Counted from the stretch's first letter, positions 10,252-23,406 are shown. The stretch: DNA of 64,000 bases from Takakia lepidozioides (GCA_030704615.1 CM060734.1:50298042-50362041); one strand, 5' to 3'. Made by a program: numbers and translations. Notes: generated by a model not told the origin, from the letters alone.

Positions 10252-10710
10252 TCCTCAAACCCTCGCCTCAGATCAACGGTTACGATCTTTATTTGTTTAT
10301 GAGGCGAGCCGGTAACTATGGGAAAATGGTTTCAACGTTTTGCTAATATGTCAACCCCAGAACTACCGATCTAGCTTGTCTAAATCTGGACAAAGTACCA
10401 TAAGATCATATACCTATCATATTATACTTATACATTGTTTCTAATGTATTTCGCAGAGTATATATTTCCAATGAAAAGAATCATTGTTCGGTGCTAAGTT
10501 AGTAGTGTGCGGAGAAATGCGAAGCCCTAATGTAGAATAAAGCAACAAAAGTTTAATAGGTTTGAAGAAAGTGGCAGGTATCCTAGTGCTCATGTTCACT
10601 GCTTCTGCTACATCTGGAACCCTTCCATGAATATCACAAGAGGCACCTCATCCCAATGCCTCAATATCCTACAAGCCAATCAGAACTATTTTGAAAAGGA
10701 TAAGTGCTCT

Positions 10711-10792
10711 CTATCAAGGGGCCTGATTTGTGAGCTGTCGCTCCCAGGTGTTTCCCTTTTAATATTTAAAAAAGAAAAAAGAAGAAAAAAAA
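10711..10792 (+). mobile_element. SINE family 2, 3' fragment
   Basis: The words GGGGCCTGATTTGTGAGCTG and CCCAGGTGTTTCCC followed by an A-rich tail match the last ~80 bp of the copies at 4939 and 23508. The tRNA-like head is absent, as in a 5'-truncated insertion. Confidence 0.75.
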
Positions 10793-11896
10793 GTGCTTAC
10801 TATCTCAAGTATGTCGTACATGGTATGAGGTATAAAAATGGGCTAGCAAATAGTGGGTGGGTGGACTGCAAAATTACATCAAAGGCAGAAGTGACAAAAG
10901 ACCTAGCTAAGAGGACTCACCCTTCACATGTGTACCCACCACCTCGAGCATCGCCCTCTCAGACAAGGGATGAAGAGGTTTGAACTGGGTGTAAGCTAGG
11001 TTCCTAATGTCCTGTGCTGAAACAAATCCTGCGTGCCAAGGTGAAGAAAATTTGTGGCACAGAGACTTGAGATGTCACCATATCCAAGACGTTTTACTTG
11101 CAACTAGGACTCACAAAAAGGTTCAAGACACCATTTCATAGACCCAAATGAGGATTTCTTGATGGTGGCATCCTGGCATTCACGCCAGGCTCACTGTCAC
11201 CAGAGACCAGTTAGTCTCATAACACAAACAAAGCACTGCCAAGTCTTCGATAAAGCTTCTCCAATCTTCAAACTTCTGGGAAGCCGAATAGAAATCCCAC
11301 ATTCATCTCTTGCAACAAGCGATGAATTCAAAAGGAATCTGGATTTCTGCACAGCTTCTTTCGCATCCAAATGGTTGTCTACTGAGGCCTCGGAGAGAGT
11401 CCAGGCATCCTGGTGATTAGCAGCCCACATCATATTGCACTTCTAAAGTGATCGTACCCACCACTGATGGGCTGTCAAGCTGGACCTACAACTCGGAGCA
11501 TCTCATTCAAAATACTCTGAACTTTACTCCCACAGATTGAACTGCCTATTCTCCGTTTTCTAAGCCATGGGGATGGGGGCACATTGGAGCCCAGCAGATT
11601 TCAGAGGATTTAATGACTGTAAAAGAAGGATGTGACCACCCCAGTAACTAAATTTTAAGAGTCCAATGCAGTGGCATATTTCACCCGAGGAGGTGCAAAA
11701 GGGCCAACCCCTTGACAGCCAACTGGCCACTGATAATGTATCATGACAAGCCAATAGAGATCTCAGCAGCACAGCTCTCCCTTCCCAGATGATTATACAT
11801 GTATTACCAGAAGCAACAAGACATTCCTTCCACATGGTGAGGGTAACAATTGCTGGGCTTGTCAATCCGCACAATACCCATTGCCCAAGGTAGCCG

Positions 11897-14800
11897 TCAA
11901 AATCCAAGTATCTTCTTCATAACGTACACAAAAAGCATAATTGCACAGAGCGCAATGAGCACCATCACGCACATCACCATACCCCCCTTCTTCTGAGTGT
12001 CCTCTGCCTGCCGGCATGCAAAACAAGTGGGTCAAAACATCACAACACAGTACTCGAGTACACCCACTTTACATGCATGTTGTTTGACTATACCTACATT
12101 TAAGACAAGAACCTCTGACTTCATATCCCTGTACTGCAAACTTACACTAAACGACTGTTGCCACGAGGACTGATTGATGGAAGCAGACATCATCATGTAA
12201 AGAACTCAAGTAGAAAACTTATAGTTAGCTAAGGAAAATTTAAAGCGTCCTCTTCGCAAGCAATTTTAGCCGCACAGTGATATGTCCGTGCTTATAAAGG
12301 CCTTTCAAACAAGTAAAGTTCACTGTTGATCTCTACAGCAGAAGAAGACCACACAGTATCTTCATTCCTTCCAGTCAAGATCTGGTATCTGAAGAATGCT
12401 GCAGTATGGTCAAAAATTTAGTCACGAGTTCAATTCCCCTAACTGGAAAATATGAAAAAGGTAGAAGGGCATACACTATGAAGTTACTGTTCCACAAAGA
12501 AACAGAGACCTTCCAAACAGTTGGGAAAGCAATAAGCCTCCACCCCATCTCTGGCTCAGTGCATCATATGTAGTCTATTCAGCCCTCAGCGGCTACGGCA
12601 AACAACGTCTTATGAGAAGAACATCTTATGAGTACATTCTATTCAGCCCTCAGTGCATTTGGTAAAAGCAAAAGTGGGCTTGCGGATGACCAGGAGTGCA
12701 GGAGGTATAAGAAGAGAGCGAAAACCTTGCAAAAGCACAGCCTCTCTGCAGGTTCATGTGAAGCTCCCCACTCGTTTCCTGATATTCTATCTTCATAAGC
12801 TGATATGGTCCAAGAATGTACTCATACGACGTTTGCCGCACCCTTGTGACCATAGACTCCACTCCCAGTTTGGGAGGAACATGAGGGAACAGACACTACC
12901 TTGGTGAAGGGCTCACTCCAGTAGTGGGACTTCCAATGATATAAACAATTAGTTATGGCTTTCCAGATTTCCTCTAGAAAGCCTTCACACAAGCATCAAT
13001 CTGCTGTGTGTGAGCTGCCCCGAGACCAGGGCTTAAGGCTCAACCTCATAATTTTGGAAGTTGGTGAACATACCCCGGACATTGTATCAGAAAATGGATA
13101 CTGTCTTCAGGCCACCCGCACATTGGAAACTGACAATCTCCCTTTCCTCTCTGCATATGTTTATTGTTCAAAGGAAGATTCCTTGCCCTGAATTTCAATT
13201 TCAGTCAAGTGCCGAGGGTAAGTAGGCCCTTCTCAAATCGTCCTTAACATCCTTACCCATGTCACAAACTGGAAAAGAGTTCAGTAAGTTTTATGCCTAA
13301 GTGTCTTTGTGCTTCCGACCTCCAAGTCAGCTTCATCTAGCAGGGCCAGTTCTTCCTGCTTAATTCTCAAGTACTTGAGAATCTTCTCTACCCCTTTCCA
13401 CCAGGACTTAGCAATGGTCTTGCTTCCAAGAAATAGAGTTGATCATCTTGGGGTATCTGGTATTAGGCAAGCAATTCAACTGACCCCACCATCTAACCTT
13501 GAAATCATACCATCGAAAGCTCGAGGGTGGTAAGCCAAACTTGCCCCGAACAGCCACGTTAGCAGTTCTAGAGCATGCAGACGTGCTCTCTTTGAGCACC
13601 GAAGCTGAATGCATTCTAAAGTTTTAGCATGGTTGGAGTTTCAATCCCCCATGGCAGACGCGTACTCGAACGTAGGATTAATAATGTTGCAAAGGGTCAA
13701 AGACAAGGTTTGAATGCCTTTATGCATGCCAGAACAATCTGCTACAGAACAAAACGAGAGTGGTACAAGCCACATACCTTCACCAGTTCCTTCACTCCCT
13801 GCTCCACTGATGCTGCAACGTTGGTGATGTTGTAGTCAATGCGATCCACAATTGTCCCCTGGTCATGTTCCGTACACACACAACATTACTTGAAACTCAG
13901 CCCAAGACAAAACAGTCATCTTCCACTCAAAAAAAAAGCCTTGATCTTATCCTCTTCTCCTTGAGATCTGACCAAGAAACCTACTGACATGGCATTTTTT
14001 TGTAATTTACAAAGAAAGTTTTCAATCTGCATCATCCACATGTTTTGACATTGTTCTTCAAAAGGTTTGTTGACCACTGCTGCAGGCTACAGGAGGCAAA
14101 AGGGGCCATGAGGGCTAATGAAGACCTGCTCAACCCAACAATACACATGGATAAGGTTGGCCAACCTGATCAATGACAAGTACTGAGAGGTCCTTCATGA
14201 TTTGCGCCAGGTCATTCACTGACTCAACAATCTGGTCATTACACAAAGAGAAAGGTCTTGTCACCACTATAGCACTACGAACCAAACCTAGAAAATGGTA
14301 ACCTCTGCATTTTGTGTTGCTGGGAACCAACAATGGACCCGGATAGATAACAAGTTTGCATAAAAATGATTTTACACACCTGAGAGATTTCCTTCTCCCG
14401 TTCGGCTGAGAGTGCCTCATTCTGCCTGACTTGCATCACTTGCTGGTCATTGAAAGCCTGGAAGTATCGCCAAAGTGAGCTTCATGTCTCTCGTCCTATA
14501 ACTATTAGGAATTAATCCCCACAGGACTCGGACCTCTCTTAGTCATCTCTTGACATGCTTTTCCAATTTGCAGAGAAGGCCCCCTGGGGGAGGGGGTGTT
14601 TGCTGGGGGAATAAAGGAATGAAAATAACTAGTACCCCTTGAAGGTACATGCAGGATCAAGACCATCATTGGTGCTTAACCAAACTCAATGGTTTGCTTT
14701 GTTACCCCCAGCCAGAATATAAACTCCAATAACTTGCAGATGAATAGCATACAAGCTAATTCTAAAGTTGTGGTGCTAGTGATGCCTACCTTGTCAAAGT

Positions 14801-16844
14801 GTACTTGTGTAGTCATTTATTTTCCACCAAGAAGTAGATTATGCACAAACCATATCAGGAAGGAAGATCAATGTCTGAAATCAGTTGCAAACAGTTCAAG
14901 CTTTCGACTTTCAGTACGAAGCGAAAATACTTGAGACACTGACCTCAGCAAATCCATCGTACGAAGGTTGTCTTGACTTCTGCTTTCCCATGCCGATCCC
15001 ATCGTCTACAGATTGACCCTGCTTATTCAAAAGGAAAACAATTTCAAATTCAACCCTCAGTGCTATTCATCCGGAACAGAGAAACCATATTCTAACACTT
15101 TCTTGCACATGTGGCATCGCACAATGAGGCCGGTTCACAGCCAACACCCAACCTCCCCCACCATATATTCAGAAAGAACCCCCCATTTTTTATGTCGAGG
15201 AGCTGTATACTGGGGAAATCTTGACTAATGACCTCCAACCTTCCTTAACATGCCATACCAGGGAACTGCAATCCAGAGAACACTTCCTCCAGGCTATAAT
15301 TTGCAAGATAGGACCTATGATTTGTAAAGCAAGGCCTTTTTTGGTTTGCTTTCTGTAACACAGGAAATTCCAGGGCTTACAAGCACAAAAGGCCAGGCCG
15401 AGCATTTCGGCTGGGGGTAGCCCTTATTGGTGGCTCGTGTCCAGTGCAACCTAATCTATGCAAGCTTTATGCACAACCTCAGAGAATGACCAACTCTGGA
15501 CCGCTTGCCCAGAAAATCTGTACCACTGTTATGTGCTTTATGCAACTCCTACCAGTAGGGGTTTCTAAATCTGTTGCTTGTAAACTCTGGAAGTGTGGTG
15601 TACCTCATCCACCTAGTTGTCATTTGCATCAACACATTACCTCTTGTTGTCGCCGCAACTTCTGCAAGTATCCCTTTTGCTGCTTGCGAAAATCCATGGA
15701 CAGTGCCTGTAAATCTGTTGCCAACGATCTCTGTGTGCAAAAATTTCAGACATGGTGATCCTTATTAGGGGAGAAACAGACTTTACTACTCCAGAATGTG
15801 ACTGATACTTCGATGGATGGTCAACAGCTCAGCAGGACTTACACCTGTCCGAACTTCCATTCTGCACGCAAAGGTTCAGTCATACTATACTGGAATGCCG
15901 AATTAAGCACACCCTCGCAATTACTAACACCACATACAATTCTTCATAACACATTTTGCTAGCCTAAATGAATAATCTTGACTAGCACTAATTCAAACCC
16001 AAGGTCTTACTTGGACATTCTTTCGGATATTGGCGTCCTGCTCACTTGGACCAGTCCCCTTGGAGAGCTTCTGAAGCATTTGTTCGCACTTCTTGAGTAA
16101 TTTAGTAATTTCTTGCGACAGCAACTCGATTGTTTGTTCTTCCCTGGAACTCTCGTCGAAGGTAGGCATCAGCGCTCGACTGTGTGCTTTGGCCAACTCT
16201 CCCATTTTTCCCCGTGCTCGCTGCATGTCTGAGGAGACCTGGTCTGATATATCCACCCAAGCTGGCGGCAAGTTCATTGTCGTCGTCCCTGCCCTACAAC
16301 ATAATCGACCATTTATTCCCTCTCCGTGCGAGCCATTTTTTATTGCTACCAGATCCAAGGTACTCAAGAGCTGATCCACAGAAAAAGACCAAGATGCATT
16401 GGCCCAGGACCACTGGACCAGATCCGACCGGAAGCTCGAGCATCGTTTCGGAAACCCTACATTTCAACTGCGCTGATCTTGAGTGGGATGAGCTCTCTTG
16501 TGGATAATCACAATAAAGAACAGCACCTTATGCCGAGCCATTGACACCGTGTACAGACATAGCTGGGGTGCCATTAAGTAAGATGAACCGCTCCCTCCAC
16601 GTCAAGGTTGTCCAATGTTTTGGGAAATACTGAAGATGAGTAAAGAAGAATACCTGAAGGCAGTAGCATCAGAATCATCCGCTCTAATTGCACTGTAACC
16701 TCGTGGACCTCCTTGATTGAGCAAGGGAGCTTCTACAAGCTCGATCGATCCTCCTCCCGGGCCTGATGTCGATGCAAAAGGTTTCACACTTCGCAATGCA
16801 TCGCGATACTTCCGGAACAGCGCTGTCTGATTGCGCGTGGCCAT
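11897..16844 (-). CDS. SYP43: SYP4-type Qa-SNARE (syntaxin 16/Tlg2 class), complete, eight exons
   Basis: Exons in order: 16844-16654, 16293-16011, 15730-15641, 15018-14944, 14457-14380, 14231-14166, 13858-13778, 12007-11897. All introns have GT..AG ends, phases agree, and the joined frame is 324 codons plus stop (SYP41/42/43 are about this size). The N terminus MATRNQTALFRKYRDALRSV is the SYP4 signature. LPPAWVDISDQV opens the Habc region at about residue 69. The SNARE motif spans about 226-287; its zero-layer Gln261 (VIDQGTIVDRIDYN) is the last codon of exon 6. A single C-terminal membrane anchor lies at about 298-318, followed by KKILGF. In plants these proteins act at the trans-Golgi network, in secretion and vacuolar transport. 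Intron 7 carries LINE fragments. No frameshift or stop is seen, so I take it as functional. Confidence 0.93.
12588..12646 (+). mobile_element. LINE 3'-terminal fragment in SYP4 intron 7
   Basis: GGCTACGGCAAACAACGTCT followed by TATGAG and ATGAGTACA words is the sense-strand 3' end of the LINE family described at 56361. Here it is in plus orientation and next to a minus-oriented fragment. Confidence 0.6.
12806..13700 (-). mobile_element. LINE fragment in SYP4 intron 7, 5'-truncated
   Basis: Minus-strand sequence follows the 3' end of the LINE at 56361. The 3' terminus GCAAACGTCGTATGAGTACA lies at about 12806-12830. The C-terminal finger region comes next, then NVAVRGKFGL and RYPKMINSISWKQ (13614-13408) from the segment after the reverse transcriptase. 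Several internal deletions and frame breaks are present. It is more diverged than the copies at 47924 and 56361, so older. It lies wholly within the intron and leaves the splice sites intact. Confidence 0.8.
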
Positions 16845-17279
16845 GGCTCCCCACTTGATGCAACCTTCCAATACAAGGGAGATGCAGCCAAACCAGGAGG
16901 TTTCCTCCGCCCCTAATGCTCAAGATTCCTGTACCAATGCGATAGCAGCACTGTTATGATTCCAGATAGCAACAACGGAGGATCTACACAAAACCTAACA
17001 ATGAAAATACAAATGTTCCACACCGGACTACCTCCAGAATCGAAACTCGTGGCGCTTGTCTCTGTAGGTTGCCCCAAAATTCCGAGACGAAGAAGATACG
17101 GAAACAGCAGGGGGTTCTCCAGCAATCCTAGAACCAATGTATGAATATCGATCAAGTCAGTTGGCAACAACAACCCGGGATTTTTATGGAATCTGAGAAA
17201 CAAAACACCGCCATCAATGCAATTTTCAGTTGGCTCACTTGATAAAGCACGCACTAAAGGAGGAACGGCCATGGCTAGG

Positions 17280-18950
17280 AGTGGAGCAGATCTCGTCCAT
17301 GGCCCGAGCTTGTGCTACATTACATGCTTGCAGGGATTCACTGCTCAGCGACCCTGCCTCTCTCCTTCCCTCCTATTATTGCTCCACACGTGCGGAGGTT
17401 CCCGCAGGCGATTTTCATTATGAATTATAACCTCCCTGTAGGTTATTCCCCCGGTTTTGGAAAACGGGTATCGATGTCGATATCTGAGATGCCCGTGTGT
17501 AGTTAGTTAACGAAAGAACAGTTATTTCAAGTGAAATGTGATTATTGTTTTTAACGTTAACGAAAGGGGCCCTTTTAATCAAATTCTAGCGACGACCGAA
17601 GGTCGAGAGCTAGTTTAGCGTAGAGCAGGAATAGGGTGCCATAGTGCCACATCATCGTCGCCATGTGTCGTAGCCACCTGTCGTCGCCACGTTTCGTACG
17701 TCGTCAATTTCTTTCTATCTGCCCGGATTGTCCGAAAAATCCGAAAATAACTTCTTGAACGGTACTTCGTCGAGACTGACCCTTTTCCTCCCTGCTTCTG
17801 TTTGATGTTCAAAGGAGAGAGAGAGAGCGCGAGCGCAATGGCTACATAGGTTGATAAGGCCTGGCCACAAGATCGAGAACAGTATGGTGATGGAAGAGTT
17901 CAAAGTGCGGTTCTGGTGTAGACGGTGGAGCTCCTTTGGAGCTTGCAGATGAAAGTGAGTATGACTCACAGTGACGCAGCCTTGTCATGCACAAGCTTGT
18001 TTAGCCTCTTGGACATGTTGAAATATTCCTCATTGTGTAGTGTCCAATGAGCTCACAGTGACTCGCGTGAATGCTGTTGAAAACTAAACTAGAACTCCTT
18101 CAAAAAAGAACCTGTCACAGTTTTGATTGTGTCCGATTTTTAGGCACAAACGTCTACAGTGCTGCCACAAAGTTTTGAAAGATCTCTATAATGGTGGGAC
18201 AGCCGTAAAGGCAAAGTGTAGCTTTTGTAGTGTACAATGTGAAGAAGTTTGTCCGTTGTGCAAAAGTGGGCCCTTCATGATTTGTTCTTTGCCGTGTTGT
18301 TTACAATGTACTTGGGAGGGTCGGCTCGGTTTTTCAGGCGGTGCTTCAATCTATTGCGCCTCAGCTGCACCGTGGTGGTCCTCAGAGACCAATCAGTTAT
18401 CACCCAACTACAGACACAAGCAGCGCACACAAGAAGTCCTTTGGGTTGGTGGTTGGTTGAATCCCCCTTCGGTGAAAGAAAAGCTAGCTGCCTTCATGAC
18501 ACAAGGTGAAGGACAATGTGGTGAGGGCACCTTCTTCTTCAACACATTTATGTTTGTCCTCTTATCAGAATCTTATCAGACAATCGAGGCGAAAAGGAGA
18601 ATGCTTGGTAAACTTCAGAGAAGTAGACAACAAGATGCATCACAAAGCTTTCTTGGAAATTGTCATCCTCTCTCTCTCTCTTTCTCCCCAGCACATTTTT
18701 AAAGTCTTGGGACCAATTCAGAGTAGGAGCTAGTGTGTGATCAGTAGGGTTTGGGTGTTTGCTAGAAAAAATTCAGCTGTCATTGTCAGCTTCTAGCAGC
18801 AAGGGCAAGGTCTATGCATTAATGGTGGTGAGGAAGGGATAGCTGAAGGAGAGCAGGGATAGAGTGTGGGTCCAGATTCATCCAAGAGGGATGGATATCA
18901 GGCACAATAGTGCCCATGATTCCCTGTGGATTGATAGCTACAGGAAACCT
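17280..18950. other. Upstream flank of SYP4, no recognisable gene
   Basis: The stretch contains a short GA repeat near 17818 and a CT repeat at 18668-18685. An open plus-strand frame of 191 codons at 18127-18702 contains several CxxC pairs in its first third, but I recognise no domain and the composition is ordinary. Promoter elements for the minus-strand SYP4 gene are expected at 16.9-17.5 kb, but none stands out. Confidence 0.4.
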
Positions 18951-19085
18951 GCATGGGTAGATGGTCAACTGGAAACGGCGGCAGCGGCATATTTGAAATC
19001 AGGTGCTCCACCATGGCCACAGCTTCCAAGGGAGGACCAAGAGAGGGAGTCCACAATACCGCTTCTGGCACTTCTGGGCACGTGA

Positions 19086-20937
19086 GGATGCTATGTGAGG
19101 CAGGGCAACTGAAAGAGGCTCTACAGATTTTGAAGGGTTTCAGCAGATTCAGATACTTATGTCTGTCTCTTGCATAAGTGCATCAAGATGAAAGGCCTAG
19201 AAGCCGGAAAACAGGTGCATGCTCACATTATCCAAAGTGGATTCAAGCCCAACGTTTTTCTATGCAACACCCTTGTTAACATGTATGTGAAGTGTGGGAG
19301 CATTGTGGATGCACACTTAGTGTTCAACAAAATGCCTAAACAAGGTGTGATCACGTGGAATATAATGATGGCTGAACGAGATGTGATCTCGTGGAACGCA
19401 ATGATCACTGGATATGCTCAGCGTGGGTGCGGGATGAAGGCTTTGGAGACCTATGAGCAAATGATTCAGGAAGGGTTGAACCCAGACCAGGTCACATTCG
19501 TTTCCATTTTCAATGGTTGTGCCAGCGTAGGAGCCCTGGAGAGGGGCAAAGAGGTTCATGCTGATATCCTTAAAGCTGAAATTGCATCTGACATCATTTT
19601 GGAGAATACCCTTGTTGACATGTATGCCAAATGTGGGAGCATGAACGATGCACATCAAGTGTTTGATGATACGGCTGAACAGAATGTGGTGTCATGGAGT
19701 GCGATCATTGCTGGATGTGCCCAGCATGGTCATGGTATTGAGGCCCTGCATCTCTTTGAACGCATGCAACAGTAGGGCATGCAGCCAAACAGTATCACTT
19801 TTATATCTCTTCTCTCTGTGTGTATTCATGTGGGCCTAGTGGATGAAGGCCTTCACTACGGTTGTCTGTCTCTTGCTTAAGTGCATCAAGATGAAAGGTC
19901 TGGAAGCTGGAAAGCAGGTGCACACTCACATTTTCCAAAGTGGATTCACGCCAAGGATGCGAAGGGAGTTTTCAACACTATGGCTGGACAAGATGTTGTG
20001 TCGTGGCACGCGATGCACAGCAGGGACGTGGGATGGTGGCTTTGGAGACTTATGATCAAATGATGGGGGAAGGGGTGAAGCCCAACCACATCACCCAGAT
20101 GTCATTCTGAACAATACCCTCGTGGACATGTATGCCAAATGTAGGAGGCATTTCAGCAGATTCAGATACGTTTGTCTGTCTCTTGCTTAAGTGCATCAAG
20201 ATGAAAGGTCTGGAAGCTGGAAAGCAGGTGCACACTCACATCATCCAAAGTGGATTCACGCCAAGGATGCGAAGGGAGTTTTCAACACTATGGCTGAACA
20301 AGATGTTGTGTCGTGGCACGCGATGCACAGCAGGGACGTGGGATGGTGGCTTTGGAGACCTATGATCAAATGATGGGGGAAGGGGTGAAGCCCAACCACA
20401 TCACGTTTGTGCGCATTTGCAAGCCTGGCAGCCCTGGAAAAGGGCAAAGAGGTGCATGGTTGCATCTCGAAAGCTGCAATTGTACCAAATGTCACTCTGA
20501 ACAATACTCTCGTGGACATGTATGCCAAATGTAGGAGGCATTTCAGCAGATTCAGGTATGTTTGTCTGTCTCTTGCTTAAGTGCATCAAGATGAAAGGTC
20601 TGGAAGCTGGAAAGCAGGTGCACACTACATTATCCAAAGTGGATTCACGCCAAGTGTTTTTCTCCTCAACACCCTTGTCAACATGTCAAACCTGGGAGCT
20701 CTGGAAAAGGGGAAAGAGGTCCATGGTGACATCGTCAAAGCTGGAATTGTACCAGATGTCATTCTGAACACTGCCCTGGTGGACATGTATGCCAAATGTG
20801 GATGCATTAAGGATGCGAAGGGAGTTTTCAACACTATGGCTGAACGAGTTGCTGGGAATACTCCTGTTTACAAGCTTCCACAAGCGGAAGGTGGGATAAG
20901 AGCAGCACTTGATGCCTGTGGTTATGATGACGTCTAG
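19086..20937 (+). pseudogene. PLS-class PPR protein pseudogene with internal tandem duplications
   Basis: The best block, 19142-19775, reads GLEAGKQVHAHIIQSGFKPN, NTLVNMYVKCGSIVDAHLVF, VISWNAMITGYAQRG and repeats of this pattern, the L/S/P motif cycle of organelle-targeted PPR proteins. It is interrupted by TAG at 19773-19775, after which the same frame continues (GMQPNSITFISLLS). From about 19861, 20170 and 20560 the sequence restarts at the same point (KCIKMKGLEAGKQVH). These are three further partial copies, joined out of frame at a MYAKC / GISADSDT junction. A frame change also separates the 5' piece (CEAGQLKEALQILKG) from the main block. No organelle-targeting start and no E/DYW C-terminal domain are present. 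The family edits or stabilises organelle RNA; this copy cannot make a full protein. Confidence 0.85.
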
Positions 20938-20999
20938 ATGATATTCTACTTGTATTCTTTTCATTTCTGATGTGTGTTGTGGTATGTGTAGATTAGGTG

Positions 21000-21051
21000 T
21001 TTCAGATCATCAATGGGATGACTCATGGGGGTTCAAATCCCCTCTGAAACA
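21000..21051 (+). other. tRNA-like stem with T arm, no anticodon arm
   Basis: GTTTCAGA at one end pairs with TCTGAAAC at the other, and the interior holds a T-arm-like GGGGTTCAAATCCCC. At 52 nt there is no room for D and anticodon arms. It may be a degraded tRNA or a SINE head; I do not call a tRNA. Confidence 0.3.
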
Positions 21052-21099
21052 GGGCACATAGAAACTGGTTAGCAATTTCTTAAAATGTCACTGTGTGTG

Positions 21100-23086
21100 C
21101 AGAGCTGGGCGCTGGCGATCTGTCTGGGGACTTTGATGCAGACAGCATTGACCCCTTAGACAGAATAATAACAACCCAGGTGGTGAAGATACTGGTGGAC
21201 TTGTACATGAACTCCCAGTTCTATATGATGGCTCTTTCTCGGGTCCATTAAATCAGTCAGATTGTACGTTTCCCTGGCAGTCTTGTCTCTGCAAATGCTT
21301 ATCTAGTTCTATGTGCCCTAATTTATGTGCAAGATCTCTCAGATAAGCAGTCAAAGAGTCCTCCAATTCTAAATTTGTGGACAAAAGGAAATAAACTGCA
21401 TGGTTCAGCTTCAGGTTCAAATGCTACAAGCTGAAAAGGACTCTATTGGGCACAGAAAACATGATTTGGACCTGATGTTGTCTGGCTCTGTTGGGTCTCT
21501 CAGGAAGGTACAAGTCTGGAGGCTAGTGGGAGCCAAGCAAGCATTTTCCAGCAAGCTTTCACCCTCACCCGAAGGTCATTCGTTAATATGTCCAGAGACA
21601 TTGGGTATTATTGGTTGCAGCTTGTTATATACATTCTTCTCACTGTTTGCATTGGCACTATCTACTTCGATGTTGGTCTGGATTTTTCAGCAATCATGGT
21701 AAGAGATTGTGCTTGATGAATTTTCCTTTGGCCATTGTGAGCTTTACCAAACAATGTCTGTCTGCAGAGTTGAATTGAAGGTGACACTTCTAGGAAAAGG
21801 ACTGTTAGAGAAAACATGGTGAATAGTAATCATACTGAAGTTCTCTGGGGCTCTCCCAAAGTGAAAATACCTTGTCTACTGTGATAGACCTCACTAAATG
21901 CCGTTCGCTTTTTGCCTGCGTGCGTGGAGAGCCTCATGATGGCCGTTGCTAGTGTGGTGTGAAACTTCATAATGGGCATCATCACAGGTGCTGGGATTCA
22001 GCCTTCAGGTACACTTCCTGCTTTGCAAATCAAATTGGACTTCTAGGCTGATCCTTAGCCACCCTTCTGTATTATTGCATTACTGCATCTTACTGCATAC
22101 TAACCCACTTAGATGTAATTGTGCCCAGGATCTTAGGCATATAGGATATGTTGAGACTGCCAGAGATTGTTTCAACTCTCTTAACCAAAGCCAATAACAA
22201 TTCACTCATGTATTTGAGTTTGCCTGGGTTGGCATTGGTATAAAGGTAGCCAACCATCATGAGGTGGATTCCAGCCCTGCTCTTTTCTTTAACTCTATCG
22301 TGCGATGGTGATATATGTGACTGTGGTTGCACAGTTATTCATGTTGTAGACAGCATAAAGTAGAGGGAGTGTTTGAGAGAGATTCGTCACTGCATAATGT
22401 TACCCTGTTTGTGGCTCAGGGTATATATATGCTGGTGGCGGGATTTTTCCGACTCCCCAAAGATCTGCCTAAGGCCGTCTGGCGCTACCGTATGTCTTAC
22501 ATAGGCTTCCATATGTATGCTCTTTAGGTATGTACGGCCAACTTTCCAAGCTCAACTTGTGCACTTGTTGGGCAATAGCTATTTCCCGTCTTTACTTATT
22601 AAGGGCTATCTTTATTTACAAGGAAAATCTGGATCTTAGGAGTTTTTGTCAACATGAATTGAAATTTGGTTACAGTTTGTTCACTTCAAGCATGCGCCCT
22701 TGTTAACATATTATACTTGAGGAGAATTTCCTTTTGGCTTGAGAACAACTGTCTGACCGTCGGCTTTGAGTGTCCGAAAGGTGCACAACCATCACACTGG
22801 GTCCTGTTGTACTGAAAATATGCAGCTTGATTGGTAAGTCAGTACTCAGGGACTGATGATTGTGGTTGTTGATTGACAGGGTATGTATCAAAAATGATTT
22901 TCTGGGTCTAACCTTCAAGAACTTCATCCTGAATGGCGCGTCCATTGGTCCCCCCATCTCAGGAGAATACGTAGTGCAGAAACTCTATCAGATCGATACC
23001 AACCGAAGCAAATGGAGAGATTTGGCAGTTGTCTTTGGCATGGTCATTGGCTTGATGAGAGGGGCAGTCCTGTGTTCAACATCTTA
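21100..23086 (+). pseudogene. ABCG11: ABCG11-like (WBC-type) ABC transporter pseudogene, 3' half
   Basis: Recognisable exons in order. 21100-21260: DPLDRIITTQVVKILVDLYM, ending in an in-frame TAA at 21249. 21504-21698: GSQASIFQQAFTLTRRSF and YIGTIYF-like membrane segment, clean splice sites. About 21918-22001: VESLMMAVASVV with TGA at 21960. About 22420-22527: GFFRLPKDLPKAVWRY, ending in TAG at 22525. 22880-23086: ISGEYVVQKLYQIDTNRSKW, with an extra A in CAAAAATGAT breaking the frame. The exon coding for the middle membrane helices between the second and third pieces is missing. ABCG11 half-transporters export cuticle lipids. The order and spacing are those of a real gene, so this is an in-place decayed gene, not a retrocopy. 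The family is assigned from remembered sequence. Confidence 0.8.
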
Positions 23087-23406
23087 AATTTAGACATGTT
23101 TGTTTATTTCTCATGGTGTGGCTTTGGATGGAGCCCTTGACGAACTTGCATGAATATTGTCAAAAGCTAGCCTTAACCCACCAAGATCCAATCCCATGGT
23201 GGATGCTTGAAAGTTCATATAGTGAATGTAAGGGTATTTGGGTATGTTGTTATTGGTTGATGTGGCTTGTGAAAATTGAACATTGAAATGCAGATCCGCC
23301 ATTTTTCTTCTAGGAAAAAACAAAACACGGGATCTCTGCATGTAACACTGTGGGGATGACCCACCCTTTTTTTTTGAAAAATTGAATGTAGTTCTCAGAA
23401 TTCGTC

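Noticed and set aside
12420-12450. B-box-like GAGTTCAATTCCCC
   Set aside because: No A box at the right distance and no foldable tRNA; not called as tRNA or SINE.
16913-17272. 119-codon minus-strand frame just upstream of SYP4
   Set aside because: Hydrophobic but without a family match, and no splice link to SYP4; more likely leader or promoter sequence.
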